Positions 34,346 to 42,839 of a stretch of 64,000 nucleotides of DNA are shown piece after piece. The DNA is taken from contig NZ_JANCLX010000016.1 of the NCBI RefSeq assembly GCF_024295805.1, forward strand, positions 120,167 through 184,166, in the 5' to 3' direction. The translations under genes and the position numbers were made by a program. Each line of letters begins with the position of its first letter. Position 1 is the stretch's first letter. This DNA is from Streptomyces cucumeris. GTDB taxonomy: Bacteria > Actinomycetota > Actinomycetes > Streptomycetales > Streptomycetaceae. The notes beneath the pieces are model-generated. The model was given only the letters and a program-made list of their open reading frames with translations, had not been told where the DNA came from and made no database searches.

Positions 34346-34864
34346 TCAGCGCACCGCCTCCAGCCCCTCCATGCTGCAGCCCAGCATGTCGGCGATCGAT
34401 TCGAGCGCGTCCCCCTCCAGGGCCTTCAGCTCCTTCTCCTCCATACCGAGGTCGGCCAGGATGTCGCCGTCGCCGAGCGGGCCCACCGGGGCGGGCGCGT
34501 CGGAGTCGGCGTCTTCGTCGTCCCGGTCCGGCTCGCCGTCCTCGGTGCCGTCGAGGTCGACGAGGCTGTCCAGGTCGTCATCGGGGTCACGGCCGAGCAG
34601 CTCGTCGGTGAGCATCGAACCGTACGAGGTGCGGGCGGCCGCGGCCGCGTCGGATACATAGATGTGCGGGTCGTCCTCGCCGTCCACGCGGACGACGCCG
34701 AACCACGCGTCTTCGTGCTCGAGGAAGGCCAGAACCGTGTCGTCGTCCTTGGAGGCTCCACGGGCCAGCTCGATCAGATCGGTCAGGGTCTCCACATCAT
34801 CGAGCTCTGTGTCGCTCGCTTCCCACCCTTCTGCGGTGCGCGCGAGCAATGCGGCGAAGTACAC
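34346..34864 (-). CDS. tRNA adenosine deaminase-associated protein
   Basis: A 172-residue acidic protein starting VYFAALLARTAEGWEASD, typical of the actinobacterial family named for its place next to tadA. A long run of Asp and Glu (near residues 95-135) is intrinsically disordered. The GTG 34864 start has GGGAGAG upstream, fits the family start and is preferred to ATG 34885. It lies 43 bases before tadA in the same direction. The function is not known. Confidence 0.7.
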   Translation of the reverse strand: MYFAALLARTAEGWEASDTELDDVETLTDLIELARGASKDDDTVLAFLEHEDAWFGVVRVDGEDDPHIYVSDAAAAARTSYGSMLTDELLGRDPDDDLDSLVDLDGTEDGEPDRDDEDADSDAPAPVGPLGDGDILADLGMEEKELKALEGDALESIADMLGCSMEGLEAVR

Positions 34865-35067
34865 CGTGACTCTCCCACTGGTCATAGGCGTGCCGGGGCG
34901 GGCGGGACAGTGTCCCGCCCCAATCGGAATCGTGGCAGAAACCATCGCTTCGCGAGAGGTCTTCCGCGCTGCGTCGTGCACCAGTCCAAAGAGATGTCGC
35001 TCACGCGGGCCGGGGGTGGACCGGCCCGGAGGCCGCCTCCGGCGGGGCGCGAGCGGTCATCCCGGCT

Positions 35068-35232
35068 TCACCAGCCGAAGGTCCGCATATGTATCGCCTG
35101 GCGCATGCGGGCCGAGCGGGTCCGCTGCGGGCGGACCCGGTTCCTTATCGCCCGGGCCTCGTTGAGCGCCCGCAGGAAGCGGTCGCGGCGGCGGCGCCGT
35201 TCGGCGGCGCTCTCGTTTTCCCGGTCTGCCAT
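35068..35232 (-). CDS. Small Arg-rich protein, 54 aa
   Basis: A 54-residue frame from ATG 35232 (below the usual ORF-size cutoff). It begins MADRENESAAERRRRRDR and ends MRTFGW, with about a third Arg. It lies between the tadA-linked gene and upp, and divergent from upp. A GAGGGG is 12 bases before the start, a little far. Coding looks plausible because of even amino-acid use and good third-position GC. It may bind nucleic acid. Confidence 0.45.
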   Translation of the reverse strand: MADRENESAAERRRRRDRFLRALNEARAIRNRVRPQRTRSARMRQAIHMRTFGW

Positions 35233-35421
35233 GGGTTCAGATCACCCCTCGGGCCGAGTCGTCGTCCGGATGGCAACCGGACGCTCCTGCCCACTTTCCC
35301 CCGAATCAGCGGTTTGATGCCTCCGAAGCGACACACCGCCCACGCGACGACCTTCCGCCGAGGGCGATCGGAACGGTCGCCGGGGGCGGCGCGGGCCCGC
35401 GGCTCGGTTAATGTCGATGCC

Positions 35422-36057
35422 ATGCGGATCCATGTCGTCGACCACCCGCTGGTGGCGCACAAACTCACCACGCTGCGCGACAAGCGCACCGATTCCCCCA
35501 CCTTCCGGCGGCTCGCCGACGAGCTGGTGACCCTGCTCGCGTACGAGGGCACGCGCGATGTGCGCATCGAGCCGGTGGACATCGAGACCCCGGTGACACC
35601 GACGACCGGGGTGAAGCTGTCCCATCCGCGCCCGCTGGTGGTGCCGATCCTGCGGGCCGGTCTGGGCATGCTCGACGGCATGATGCGGCTGCTGCCGACG
35701 GCCGAGGTCGGCTTCCTCGGGATGGTCCGGGACGAGGAGACGCTCACGGCGTCCACCTACTCCACCCGGATGCCCAGTGACCTCTCCGGCCGTCAGGTCT
35801 ACGTCGTGGACCCGATGCTCGCCACGGGCGGGACCCTGGTCGCGGCGATCAAGGAACTGATGTCGCGGGGCGCGGACGACGTGACCGCGCTGTGTCTGCT
35901 GGCCGCGCCGGAGGGCGTGAAGGTCATGGAGCGCGAGCTGGCGGGCGCGCCGGTGCGGGTGGTCACCTCGTCCCTCGACGAGGGGCTCAACGAGAACGGC
36001 TACATCGTCCCGGGGCTCGGCGACGCGGGCGACCGGATGTACGGGTCCGCGGGCTAG
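35422..36057 (+). CDS. upp: Uracil phosphoribosyltransferase
   Basis: A 211-residue enzyme for the pyrimidine salvage reaction uracil + PRPP to UMP. Motifs are VPILRAGLGMLDG near residue 75, the PRPP loop DPMLATGGT near 133, and the C-terminal ENGYIVPGLGDAGDR uracil-binding region near 192. The opening MRIHVVDHPLVAHKLT is typical, and the length fits. It converges on a LytR_C gene. Confidence 0.95.
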   Translation: MRIHVVDHPLVAHKLTTLRDKRTDSPTFRRLADELVTLLAYEGTRDVRIEPVDIETPVTPTTGVKLSHPRPLVVPILRAGLGMLDGMMRLLPTAEVGFLGMVRDEETLTASTYSTRMPSDLSGRQVYVVDPMLATGGTLVAAIKELMSRGADDVTALCLLAAPEGVKVMERELAGAPVRVVTSSLDEGLNENGYIVPGLGDAGDRMYGSAG

Positions 36058-36108
36058 GACGGTCTCGCGGGCCAGAAGGCGCCGCGGGCGGCCGGAGCCG
36101 CCCCGCCG

Positions 36109-36762
36109 TCAGCCGCAGGGTGAACCCGAGGGCGCCGGTTCGGGCTTGGCCAGTGCGGCCAGGGCCTTGTCGGCGTCCTTCTGCTTCACCAGGTCCTTGA
36201 AACCGGAGCCGATGATCAGGTCGACGTCCTTGCCCTTGCGTGCGTCGTTCTTGGTCTCGGTCCCGGTCAGCTGGGTGCCGAGCACGCTGAACGCGCCCTT
36301 GGCGGCGCCCGGGGCGCCGAGCAGCATCCCGGGGGACTTGACCTTCTTGTCGTACTCGGACGGGGCGTTGCCCACCTTGCCGATCTTGAAGCCGCGCTTC
36401 TTCAGCTCGTCCGCGGTGTCCTTGGCGAGCCCGGAGCGCTTGGTGGCGTTGTAGACGTTGACGGTGATGTCGGCGGGCTTCGGCGGCGCCGCGGCGGTAC
36501 GGCCGGTCCGCGGGTTCTCGTCGTGACGCTGGTCGCGCTTGCAGTCCGCGGTGCCCTTCGCGGTGCGCACGGTGGTGTCGTCGCCGCCCGAGAAGACATC
36601 GATGAGCTGGAGCGTTCCCCAGCCGACCAGACTGAGTACCACCACCGAGCCCAGGGCGGCGAACACCAGCCGCCGACGGCCGCGCGGTCGCCTCATACGC
36701 GGGTAGCGGTCGCCCGTGATGCGGTACTTGCCGCCCATCCCGGGTGGGGTCAGCATGCTCAT
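36109..36762 (-). CDS. Membrane protein with LytR C-terminal domain
   Basis: A 217-residue protein. A short basic cytoplasmic head (MSMLTPPGMGGKYRITGDRY) precedes one membrane helix (about 32-55). After a Pro/Ala linker, residues ~105-200 form a LytR_C domain (ITVNVYNATKRSGLAKDTADE... in parts, with KVGNAPSEYD), which in LCP proteins binds cell-wall polymer. Unlike LCP proteins it lacks the catalytic LytR-CpsA-Psr domain. It starts at ATG 36762 (ATG 36756 is in frame) and ends beside upp. Confidence 0.85.
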   Translation of the reverse strand: MSMLTPPGMGGKYRITGDRYPRMRRPRGRRRLVFAALGSVVVLSLVGWGTLQLIDVFSGGDDTTVRTAKGTADCKRDQRHDENPRTGRTAAAPPKPADITVNVYNATKRSGLAKDTADELKKRGFKIGKVGNAPSEYDKKVKSPGMLLGAPGAAKGAFSVLGTQLTGTETKNDARKGKDVDLIIGSGFKDLVKQKDADKALAALAKPEPAPSGSPCG

Positions 36763-36874
36763 GTGCGCAGCGTAGTGCGGCCTGGTGGCAATGCCTACTA
36801 AATGATCAATGGTTGGTACCCAGGCCAACCCGAAAGGGCCAACAGGGGGCGCGGCGGAAGGCGGCGGGGCGGGG

Positions 36875-37171
36875 TCAGCCCAGCTCGAGGACGCGCGCGT
36901 GCAGGACCTGGCGCTGCTGGAGGGCGGCGCGGACCGCGCGGTGCAGCCCGTCCTCCAGATAGAGGTCGCCTTCCCACTTCACGACATGGGCGAAGAGGTC
37001 GCCGTAGAAGGTCGAGTCCTCCGCGAGCAGCGTCTCCAGGTCGAGCTGCTGCTTCGTCGTGACCAGTTGGTCAAGGCGTACCGGGCGTGGGGCGACATCC
37101 GCCCACTGGCGGGTGCTTTCCCGGCCGTGGTCGGGGTAGGGCCGACCGTTTCCGATGCGCTTGAAGATCAC
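36875..37171 (-). CDS. Conserved hypothetical protein (VapB-antitoxin-like label)
   Basis: A 98-residue protein starting MIFKRIGNGRPYPDHG and with LDLETLLAEDSTFYGD near residue 43 and an LHARVLELG end. Similar Streptomyces proteins carry the automated name VapB-type antitoxin. No PIN-domain toxin lies next to it, so I treat the name as unsupported. It lies leftward, upstream of the LytR_C gene, from which it is separated by 112 bases. Confidence 0.7.
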   Translation of the reverse strand: MIFKRIGNGRPYPDHGRESTRQWADVAPRPVRLDQLVTTKQQLDLETLLAEDSTFYGDLFAHVVKWEGDLYLEDGLHRAVRAALQQRQVLHARVLELG

Positions 37172-37347
37172 ACGGAAAGCCTACCGGGCGAGCGGCTCCC
37201 GGCGCAGCCAAGGCGCCGGAGTGCCGGGGTGCGGCCCGTTCCCGCCGGAGAGGAAAACGGGAGAAAATATCTCCAAAAGGGCCTTTGCAGTCAGGGGGGT
37301 CAGGAGTAACGTGAATATCAGCCTGCGGGGCGAGCGAGGGAGCTCGA

Positions 37348-37482
37348 CCGGAGAGACGTTCAGGACAGAGGACCTTGGTTCTCCGGAACGTCTTCTAGAT
37401 GGTCTGGCTGAGAGGCCTGAAGGTCGGGGAGACCGGAAGGCGACCTCCACTACCTGATACGGACAATGCCGCCGAAGGAAGC
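37348..37482 (+). ncRNA. TPP-riboswitch-like RNA (degenerate THI element)
   Basis: GGCTGAGAGG (37406-37415) and ACCTGAT (37452-37458), GG-N2-AATGCC (37461-37470) and CGAAGGAAG (37473-37481) match the TPP riboswitch core (CTGAGA and ACCTGAT..GG..AATGCC..CG.AGG). P5 (CGG/CCG) and a P3a-like hairpin (GCCT/AGGC around GGTC/GACC, 37415-37441) are formed. Upstream, AGACGTTC (37354-37361) pairs with GAACGTCT (37386-37393), but the usual P3 end just before TGAGA is not clear, so the 5' half is unusual. A possible expression-platform hairpin lies at 37504-37545. Confidence 0.5.
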
Positions 37483-37503
37483 CCACCTCGCAGGTTCCGT
37501 CAT

Positions 37504-37545
37504 GCCCGGCCCCGGACGCGCCCGCCGTGTCCGCTTGCGCCGGGC
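37504..37545 (+). terminator. Hairpin between TPP-like RNA and the SDR gene
   Basis: GCCCGGC (37504-37510) pairs with GCCGGGC (37539-37545), and an inner CGGAC/GTCCG adds to the stem. It lies 22 bases downstream of the riboswitch-like core and 24 bases before ATG 37570, where a switch would sit. There is no T-run, so it may act on ribosome access instead. Confidence 0.45.
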
Positions 37546-37569
37546 TTCGCCACGTCCAAGCATGGCCGC

Positions 37570-39075
37570 ATGCGCTGTCTGGTCACCGGAGCCACCGGCT
37601 ACATCGGCGGACGGCTGGTGCCCGAGCTGCTGGCCGCCGGTCATGAGGTGCGCTGTCTCGCCCGCTCGCCCGAGAAGCTGCGGGACCATCCGTGGACCCC
37701 TGAGGTGGAGACCGTCCGTGGTGACGTCACCGACGGGGCGTCGCTGGACGCGGCCATGGAGGGCGTGGACATCGCCTACTACCTGGTGCACGCGCTCGGC
37801 ACCGGCTCCGGATTCGAGGAGACCGACCGCCGCGCGGCCCGGACCTTCGGGACCCGGGCCCGTGCCGCCGGGGTCCGGCGGATCGTCTACCTCGGCGGGC
37901 TGACCCCGGTCGGGGTGCCCGAGCGGGAGCTCTCCCCGCATCTGCGCTCCCGCGCCGAGGTGGGGCGGGTGCTGCTGGACTCCGGGGTGCCGACCGCCGT
38001 GCTGCGCGCCGGGGTGATCATCGGCTCCGGTTCGGCCTCCTTCGAGATGCTGCGCTACCTCTCCGAACGGCTGCCGGTGATGGTGACCCCGAGCTGGGTG
38101 CGCACCCGCACCCAGCCGATCGCCGTCCGCGATGTGCTGCGGCTGCTCGTGGGGTGCGCGGCGCTGCCGCAGGAGGTGCACCGCACCTTCGACATCGGCG
38201 GTCCCGAGGTGCTCACCTACCGGGACATGATGCTGCGGTACGCGGCCGTCGCCGGGCTGCGCCGGCGGATCATCCTGCCGGTCCCGGTGCTCACCCCCCG
38301 GCTCTCCAGCCTGTGGGTCGGCCTGGTCACACCGGTGCCCAACGCCATCGCACGCCCCCTGGTGGAGTCGCTGCGGCACGAAGTGGTCTGCACGGAGCGG
38401 GACATCGCGCGGTACGTCCCCGACCGGCCGGGCGGCCGGATCGGACTGGACCGGGCGCTGGAACTGGCGCTGCGCCGGATCCGTGACGCGGATGTGGCCA
38501 CCCGCTGGTCCTCCGCCGCCACCCCGGGCGCGCCCAGCGATCCGCTGCCGACCGACCCGGACTGGGCGGGCGGCAGCCTCTACACCGACGACCGCGCCCG
38601 GCCGGTGGCCGCCACCCCGCAGAACGTGTGGCGCGTGGTGGAGGGCATCGGCGGGGAGAACGGCTGGTACTCGCTGCCGGTGGCCTGGGCCCTGCGCGGC
38701 TGGATCGACACGCTGATGGGCGGGGTCGGACTGCGCCGGGGCCGCCGGGACGCGACCCGGCTGCGGGTCGGCGACAGCCTCGACTTCTGGCGGGTGGAGG
38801 AGGTCCGGCCGCCGCGGCTGCTCAGGCTGCGGGCCGAGATGCGGCTGCCGGGGCTGGCCTGGCTGGAGATGCGGGTGGACCGGGGGCCGGCGGGCGGCGC
38901 GGTCTACCGGCAGCGTGCGTTGTTCCACCCGCGCGGGCTGGCCGGGCATCTGTACTGGTGGGGCGTCTGGCCCTGGCATGCGCTGGTCTTCGGCGGCATG
39001 GCCCGCAACATTGCCGCCAAGGCGGAAGCGGACGGGAACGGCGGGAACGGGGACGGCACGGCCCCGGGCCGCTGA
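37570..39075 (+). CDS. Atypical SDR (NmrA/epimerase-like) fused to DUF2867
   Basis: A 501-residue protein. The N-terminal Rossmann NAD(P)-binding domain starts CLVTGATGYIGGRLVPELL (GxxGxxG at residues 7-13) and extends to ~300. The SDR catalytic Tyr-x-x-x-Lys is replaced: around 108-116 IVYLGGLTP is followed by no YxxxK. The C-terminal ~150 residues (about 335-490) are DUF2867-like, rich in Trp and Arg. The protein probably acts in cofactor-dependent redox or as a regulator. ATG 37570 has no clear ribosome binding site. A TPP-like RNA is upstream. Confidence 0.8.
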   Translation: MRCLVTGATGYIGGRLVPELLAAGHEVRCLARSPEKLRDHPWTPEVETVRGDVTDGASLDAAMEGVDIAYYLVHALGTGSGFEETDRRAARTFGTRARAAGVRRIVYLGGLTPVGVPERELSPHLRSRAEVGRVLLDSGVPTAVLRAGVIIGSGSASFEMLRYLSERLPVMVTPSWVRTRTQPIAVRDVLRLLVGCAALPQEVHRTFDIGGPEVLTYRDMMLRYAAVAGLRRRIILPVPVLTPRLSSLWVGLVTPVPNAIARPLVESLRHEVVCTERDIARYVPDRPGGRIGLDRALELALRRIRDADVATRWSSAATPGAPSDPLPTDPDWAGGSLYTDDRARPVAATPQNVWRVVEGIGGENGWYSLPVAWALRGWIDTLMGGVGLRRGRRDATRLRVGDSLDFWRVEEVRPPRLLRLRAEMRLPGLAWLEMRVDRGPAGGAVYRQRALFHPRGLAGHLYWWGVWPWHALVFGGMARNIAAKAEADGNGGNGDGTAPGR

Positions 39076-39194
39076 CACCAGGCCCCGGCGGGTACCGGGC
39101 CGGTACGGCCGCCCGCCGTACGTCCGGCCGGGGCGCGCCCGTTGACGTGCGCCCGACTCCGGCGGGCCCGCGTCCCACTCCTCGGCCGACGGCC

Positions 39195-39242
39195 GTCCGC
39201 CGCACCCGGCGTCCGCCGCACCCGGCGTCCGCCGCACCCGGC
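39195..39242. repeat. Three tandem copies of a 16-base unit
   Basis: GTCCGCCGCACCCGGC occurs at 39195-39210, 39211-39226 and 39227-39242, followed by a diverged partial copy. It lies between the convergent SDR and P450 genes, and no hairpin terminator is clear. Confidence 0.85.
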
Positions 39243-39280
39243 GTGCGCCGTCACCCGCCGTCCGGTGGGTGGTCGCTTCG

Positions 39281-40522
39281 TCAGGCGTCCCTGCCGCGGA
39301 GGCCGTCGAAGGCCACCGGGAGGTGGCGGGGGCCGCGCAGGACCGCGTTGCGGCGGTACTCCGGGGGGTCCGCCAGCAGACGGGGGTTGTCCAGGCGGCG
39401 GGCCAGTTCGGTCAGCGCGAGCTGGGCCTCGAGCCGGGCCAGCGGGGCGCCGAAGCAGCTATGGATACCGCTGCCGAAGCCCAGATGCTGGTTGTCCTTG
39501 CGCCGCGGATCGAACCGGTCCGGCTCCATGAAGCGCTGCGGGTCGCGGTTGCCGGAGGCCAGGACGAGCCAGACCGAGGCCCCCTTGGGGATGGTGACGC
39601 CCGCGATGTCGATGTCGGCGAGCGGGGTGCGCTGGGGCAGGAGCTGTACCGGGGGTTCGTACCGCAGCAGCTCCTCCACCAGCGGAACGGCCAGATGGGG
39701 GCGTTCGCGCAACTGCTTGAGGACATCGGGGTTGCGCAGCAGCGTCAGCATCCCGTTGGTGATCAGGTTGACCGTGGTCTCGTGGCCCGCGACCAGCAGC
39801 AGCGCCGCGGTGCTCAGCAGCTCCGCCTGGGTCATCTGCCCCTCCGGACCGTGTCCGGCGGCCAGCGCGGAGAGCATGTCGTCGCCGGGGGCGCGGCGGC
39901 GCTCCTCGATCAGTTCGGCGAGGTAGAGCCCGAGTTCGCTGCGGGCCTGCTGGGTGACGCGGCGGCGTTCGGCGGCGTCCTCGTCCGGGTCGGGGTCCAG
40001 ACTGGCCGCGAGGGTCTCGGCCCAGTGGTGGAAGCGTGGCTCGTCCTCGCGCGGTACGCCGAGCAGGCGGCAGATCACGGTGACCGGGAAGGGGTACGAG
40101 AAGTCGTCGACCAGGTCGATCCGGTCGCGGTCGGCGAACTCGTCGACCAGTTCGCCGATGATGCGGGAGAGCTCCCCGCGCATCGCGTGGATCCGGCGCG
40201 GGGTGTGCGGCGGGCCGAAGGGGGTCATCGCCAGCCGCCGCAGCCGGTCGTGCTCGGGCGGGTCGAGCCGGAGGAAGGCGGGCGGCAGCGCGGGGTCCTC
40301 CTCGTCGGCGAGGTTCTCGACGGCCTGCGGGCCCAGGTTGCGCGCGTCGGAGCTGAGCCGCGGATCGTGCAGCAGACCGTGGATCTCCCAGTAGGTGCTG
40401 ACGATGTACGGGCCCTCCTCGTCGTGCAGCACCGGCGTCTTGCGCAGCTCGGCGTAGACGGGGTACGGATCGGCGCGGTTGGCGTAGTCGGTGATCTTCC
40501 GCAGCATCGAGCCTTGCGTCAT
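39281..40522 (-). CDS. Cytochrome P450
   Basis: A 413-residue soluble P450. The I-helix is AGHETT (near residue 243), the K-helix ExxR is EELLRYEPP, and the heme loop is FGSGIHSCFGAPLAR with Cys356 as ligand. The HDRLRRL motif and a typical bacterial CYP length are seen. It is the third gene of an operon with its own ferredoxin and reductase (30-base gap to the reductase), so it is likely self-sufficient in the cell. The substrate is unknown; no other biosynthetic genes are near. Confidence 0.93.
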   Translation of the reverse strand: MTQGSMLRKITDYANRADPYPVYAELRKTPVLHDEEGPYIVSTYWEIHGLLHDPRLSSDARNLGPQAVENLADEEDPALPPAFLRLDPPEHDRLRRLAMTPFGPPHTPRRIHAMRGELSRIIGELVDEFADRDRIDLVDDFSYPFPVTVICRLLGVPREDEPRFHHWAETLAASLDPDPDEDAAERRRVTQQARSELGLYLAELIEERRRAPGDDMLSALAAGHGPEGQMTQAELLSTAALLLVAGHETTVNLITNGMLTLLRNPDVLKQLRERPHLAVPLVEELLRYEPPVQLLPQRTPLADIDIAGVTIPKGASVWLVLASGNRDPQRFMEPDRFDPRRKDNQHLGFGSGIHSCFGAPLARLEAQLALTELARRLDNPRLLADPPEYRRNAVLRGPRHLPVAFDGLRGRDA

Positions 40523-40552
40523 GGCTGAGGTCCTTCGATCATCGGGCTCGGG

Positions 40553-41947
40553 TCAGGCCCGCGCGGGAGTGAAGGTGATCCGTCGGTCGGTGGGCGAGTA
40601 GCCGCTGAGCGTGACGGTCGGCCCGTGGGTGGGCAACGAGGGGTCGGGGAAGTCGGCCGGGACCGGGCGGAGCCCTTCGGCGCGGCGGTCCACGGTGGTC
40701 CCCGGCGGCGGGAAGGGGGCCGCGGTCTCGATCAGCCCCTGGTAGTGCTCCAGCCACTTGGTCTGGTCGAAGGTGACCGCGGCGATGACCCGGCCCTGGT
40801 AGCCGTAGACACCGGTGAAGCGGTGTTCGGCGAGCGAGCCCTGGGCGATCAGGACCTCGTCGCCGAGGGACGGCACCCCGACCGATTTGATGCTCACCCC
40901 GAACTGTGAGGACCAGAAGGCCGGGACCCATACGTGGGGCCGCCGGTCGGCGCTGGCGTTGATCATGTTGTGGGCGGCGGTCTCGGCCTGGGCGACCGCG
41001 TTGCCCCAGTGCTCCAGCGACAGGAACTGGTAGTTGAAGAGCGGATGCGGTGACCGGGCCACGTCCCCGGCCACGAAGATGTCGTCGGTGACGATGCCCC
41101 GGATGTCGAACGCGCGGCAGCCCGCGTCACAGGCGATGCCCCGGGGCCCGGCGCCCAGCCCGGACCCGGCCAGCCACTCGGTGTTGCGGGTGGCGCCGAG
41201 CGAGACCACCGCCACGTCCACGTCCAGGGTGGTGCCGTCGGACAGATGGGCCCGGCGTAGCCGTCCCGCCGAGTCGCCCTCCAGACCGGTGACCATCACC
41301 CCGCAGCGCAGATCCACCCCGTGGGCGCGCTGGAGGTCGGCGGCGACCTGGGCGACCACCCCGCCGAGCGCGCCGACCAGCGGCGCCGGGCCGCGTTCGG
41401 CGACGGTCACCTCCAGCCCCAGCTCACGGCAGGCGGAGGCGATCTCCGAACCGGTGAACCCCGCCCCGATGACCAGCACCCGCCGCGGCACCGCCGTCAG
41501 CCGCCGGTTGAGCGCGACGGCGTCCTGGCGGGTGCGGAGCACGAACACACCGTCGAGTTCGGCCTCCAGTGGATGCGGCCAGGGCCGGGCCCGCACTCCG
41601 GTGGTGATCATCAGCCGGTCGTAGGGCACCTCGGTGCCGTCGGCCAGCCGCACCCGGCGGGCCGTCATATCGAGACCGGTGGCGGCCACTCCGAGGCGCC
41701 ACTCGGCGTCCAGCTCACGGTGGCGGGGCAGTGCCGTGCGGTCCGCGTCGGCCTTGCCCAGCAGCACCTGCTTGGACAGCGGCGGCCGGTCGTAGGGCTC
41801 ATGGGGCTCGTCGCCGATCAGCGTGAGGGAGCCGGTGAACCCCTCCTCGCGCAGGGCCTCCGCGGCGCGCAGTCCGGCCAGCGAGGCGCCCACGATCACG
41901 ATCCGCCCCGAGCGGCGCAGCGCCTCCAGCGACCCGTTACCGGACAC
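40553..41947 (-). CDS. FAD-dependent ferredoxin reductase
   Basis: A 464-residue reductase. FAD-binding GASLAGLRAAEALR lies near residue 20, PYDRPPLSK near 51, the NAD(P)H-binding GAGFTGSEIASACRELG near 160 and the second FAD motif FVAGDVARS near 290. It is the BphA4/putidaredoxin reductase type. The C-terminal ~60 residues extend beyond a usual family length, ending in a Pro-rich tail. It overlaps the ferredoxin gene by 11 bases and passes electrons from NAD(P)H via the ferredoxin to the P450. Confidence 0.92.
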   Translation of the reverse strand: MSGNGSLEALRRSGRIVIVGASLAGLRAAEALREEGFTGSLTLIGDEPHEPYDRPPLSKQVLLGKADADRTALPRHRELDAEWRLGVAATGLDMTARRVRLADGTEVPYDRLMITTGVRARPWPHPLEAELDGVFVLRTRQDAVALNRRLTAVPRRVLVIGAGFTGSEIASACRELGLEVTVAERGPAPLVGALGGVVAQVAADLQRAHGVDLRCGVMVTGLEGDSAGRLRRAHLSDGTTLDVDVAVVSLGATRNTEWLAGSGLGAGPRGIACDAGCRAFDIRGIVTDDIFVAGDVARSPHPLFNYQFLSLEHWGNAVAQAETAAHNMINASADRRPHVWVPAFWSSQFGVSIKSVGVPSLGDEVLIAQGSLAEHRFTGVYGYQGRVIAAVTFDQTKWLEHYQGLIETAAPFPPPGTTVDRRAEGLRPVPADFPDPSLPTHGPTVTLSGYSPTDRRITFTPARA

Positions 41948-42182
41948 CGGTCGTCACCGTCCGCGCGGAGAGCCCGTCCACACCGTCGACGTCCAGCCCC
42001 TCGGCCATGATGGCCTGCACCGGACATGCCGCCACCGCGCGCGCGACGTTCTCCCGCTGGGTGTCGTCGGCGTACGGGTTGTAGAGCAGCGCCTCGTCGC
42101 CGTGCATGGTGAACACATCGGGAGCGAGGAAGGCGCACTGCGCGTATCCCTGACAGCGGTTGAGATCGACGACAATCCTCAT
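41937..42182 (-). CDS. 3Fe-4S ferredoxin
   Basis: An 81-residue acidic ferredoxin. Cysteines are Cys10, Cys16 and Cys53 (CP), the single-cluster 3Fe-4S arrangement with one ligand absent between Cys10 and Cys16. It has the typical LAPDVF and CPVQAI motifs. It is the first gene of the leftward P450 operon and overlaps the reductase by 11 bases, indicating translational coupling. It starts at ATG 42182. Confidence 0.9.
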   Translation of the reverse strand: MRIVVDLNRCQGYAQCAFLAPDVFTMHGDEALLYNPYADDTQRENVARAVAACPVQAIMAEGLDVDGVDGLSARTVTTGVR

Positions 42183-42419
42183 CCGGGCCCTGCCCTTCCC
42201 ACAGCTCGGGCCGTCGGCGCCGTCCCGCGTCCCCTCGGCGGTCGGCCCCGGCAGCGGGACGCCCCCCTGCGGCTCAGCATGGGCGACCGGGCGGGGGCCC
42301 GCGCGCACAGCCGGGCCAAAGGGGTGGGTGCGGGCCCGGTGGGGCCGGTGAGCGCTCAGTACGATGTATCGCCGCCCGGCGGGGTGGCGGGCGGCACGGC
42401 GCCGCGGGAAGGAGACGGT

Positions 42420-42836
42420 GTGACGGACCAGGACCGGACCGGTGGACCCGGCTGGCCCCGGCGCCCCCGTCGACGCGGCCAGGGCGAGCTGGAGGCGCAG
42501 GTGCTCGGGGCGCTGCGCCGGGCGCCCGGGCCGGTGACCGCCGCCTGGGTGCAGGAGCGGCTGGAGGGCGGACTCGCCTACACCACGGTGATGACCATCC
42601 TGTCCCGGCTGCACACCAAGCAGGCCGTGACGCGGGAGCGCGCGGGCCGGTCGTTCGTCTGGCGGGCCGCCTCGGACGAGGCGGGGCTCGCGGCGCTGCG
42701 GATGCGGCGGGTGCTGGACGGCCAGGACGACCGCGGGGCGGTGCTCGCCAGCTTCGTGACGGGACTGAGCGACGACGACGAGCGGCTGCTGCGCGATCTG
42801 CTGAACGACGCCGCGGAGGAGCCGGAGGAGGGCTGA
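42420..42836 (+). CDS. BlaI/MecI/CopY-family repressor
   Basis: A 138-residue winged-helix regulator. ELEAQVLGALRRAPGPVTAAWVQERL (in parts, residues ~20-45), then AYTTVMTILSRLHTKQAV, are the BlaI recognition helix region. A basic Pro/Arg-rich head of ~18 residues is unusual. GTG 42420 follows AAGGAG. The M56 metallopeptidase starts three bases after its stop, as in BlaR1-type pairs. No clear operator of its own is visible, but see the dyads at 44337-44369. Confidence 0.85.
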   Translation: MTDQDRTGGPGWPRRPRRRGQGELEAQVLGALRRAPGPVTAAWVQERLEGGLAYTTVMTILSRLHTKQAVTRERAGRSFVWRAASDEAGLAALRMRRVLDGQDDRGAVLASFVTGLSDDDERLLRDLLNDAAEEPEEG

Positions 42837-42839
42837 GCG

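Noticed and set aside
36875..37171. A VapBC toxin-antitoxin locus
   Set aside because: No PIN-domain toxin adjoins the small gene, so the antitoxin label is not supported.
39195..39242. The short tandem repeat as a possible CRISPR array
   Set aside because: The 16-base units are directly adjacent with no spacers and no cas genes are present.
42361..42420. A BlaI operator directly before the BlaI gene (TACGATGTA)
   Set aside because: The dyad is weak and unlike the clear CTACAG-N2-CTGTAG sites at 44337-44369.
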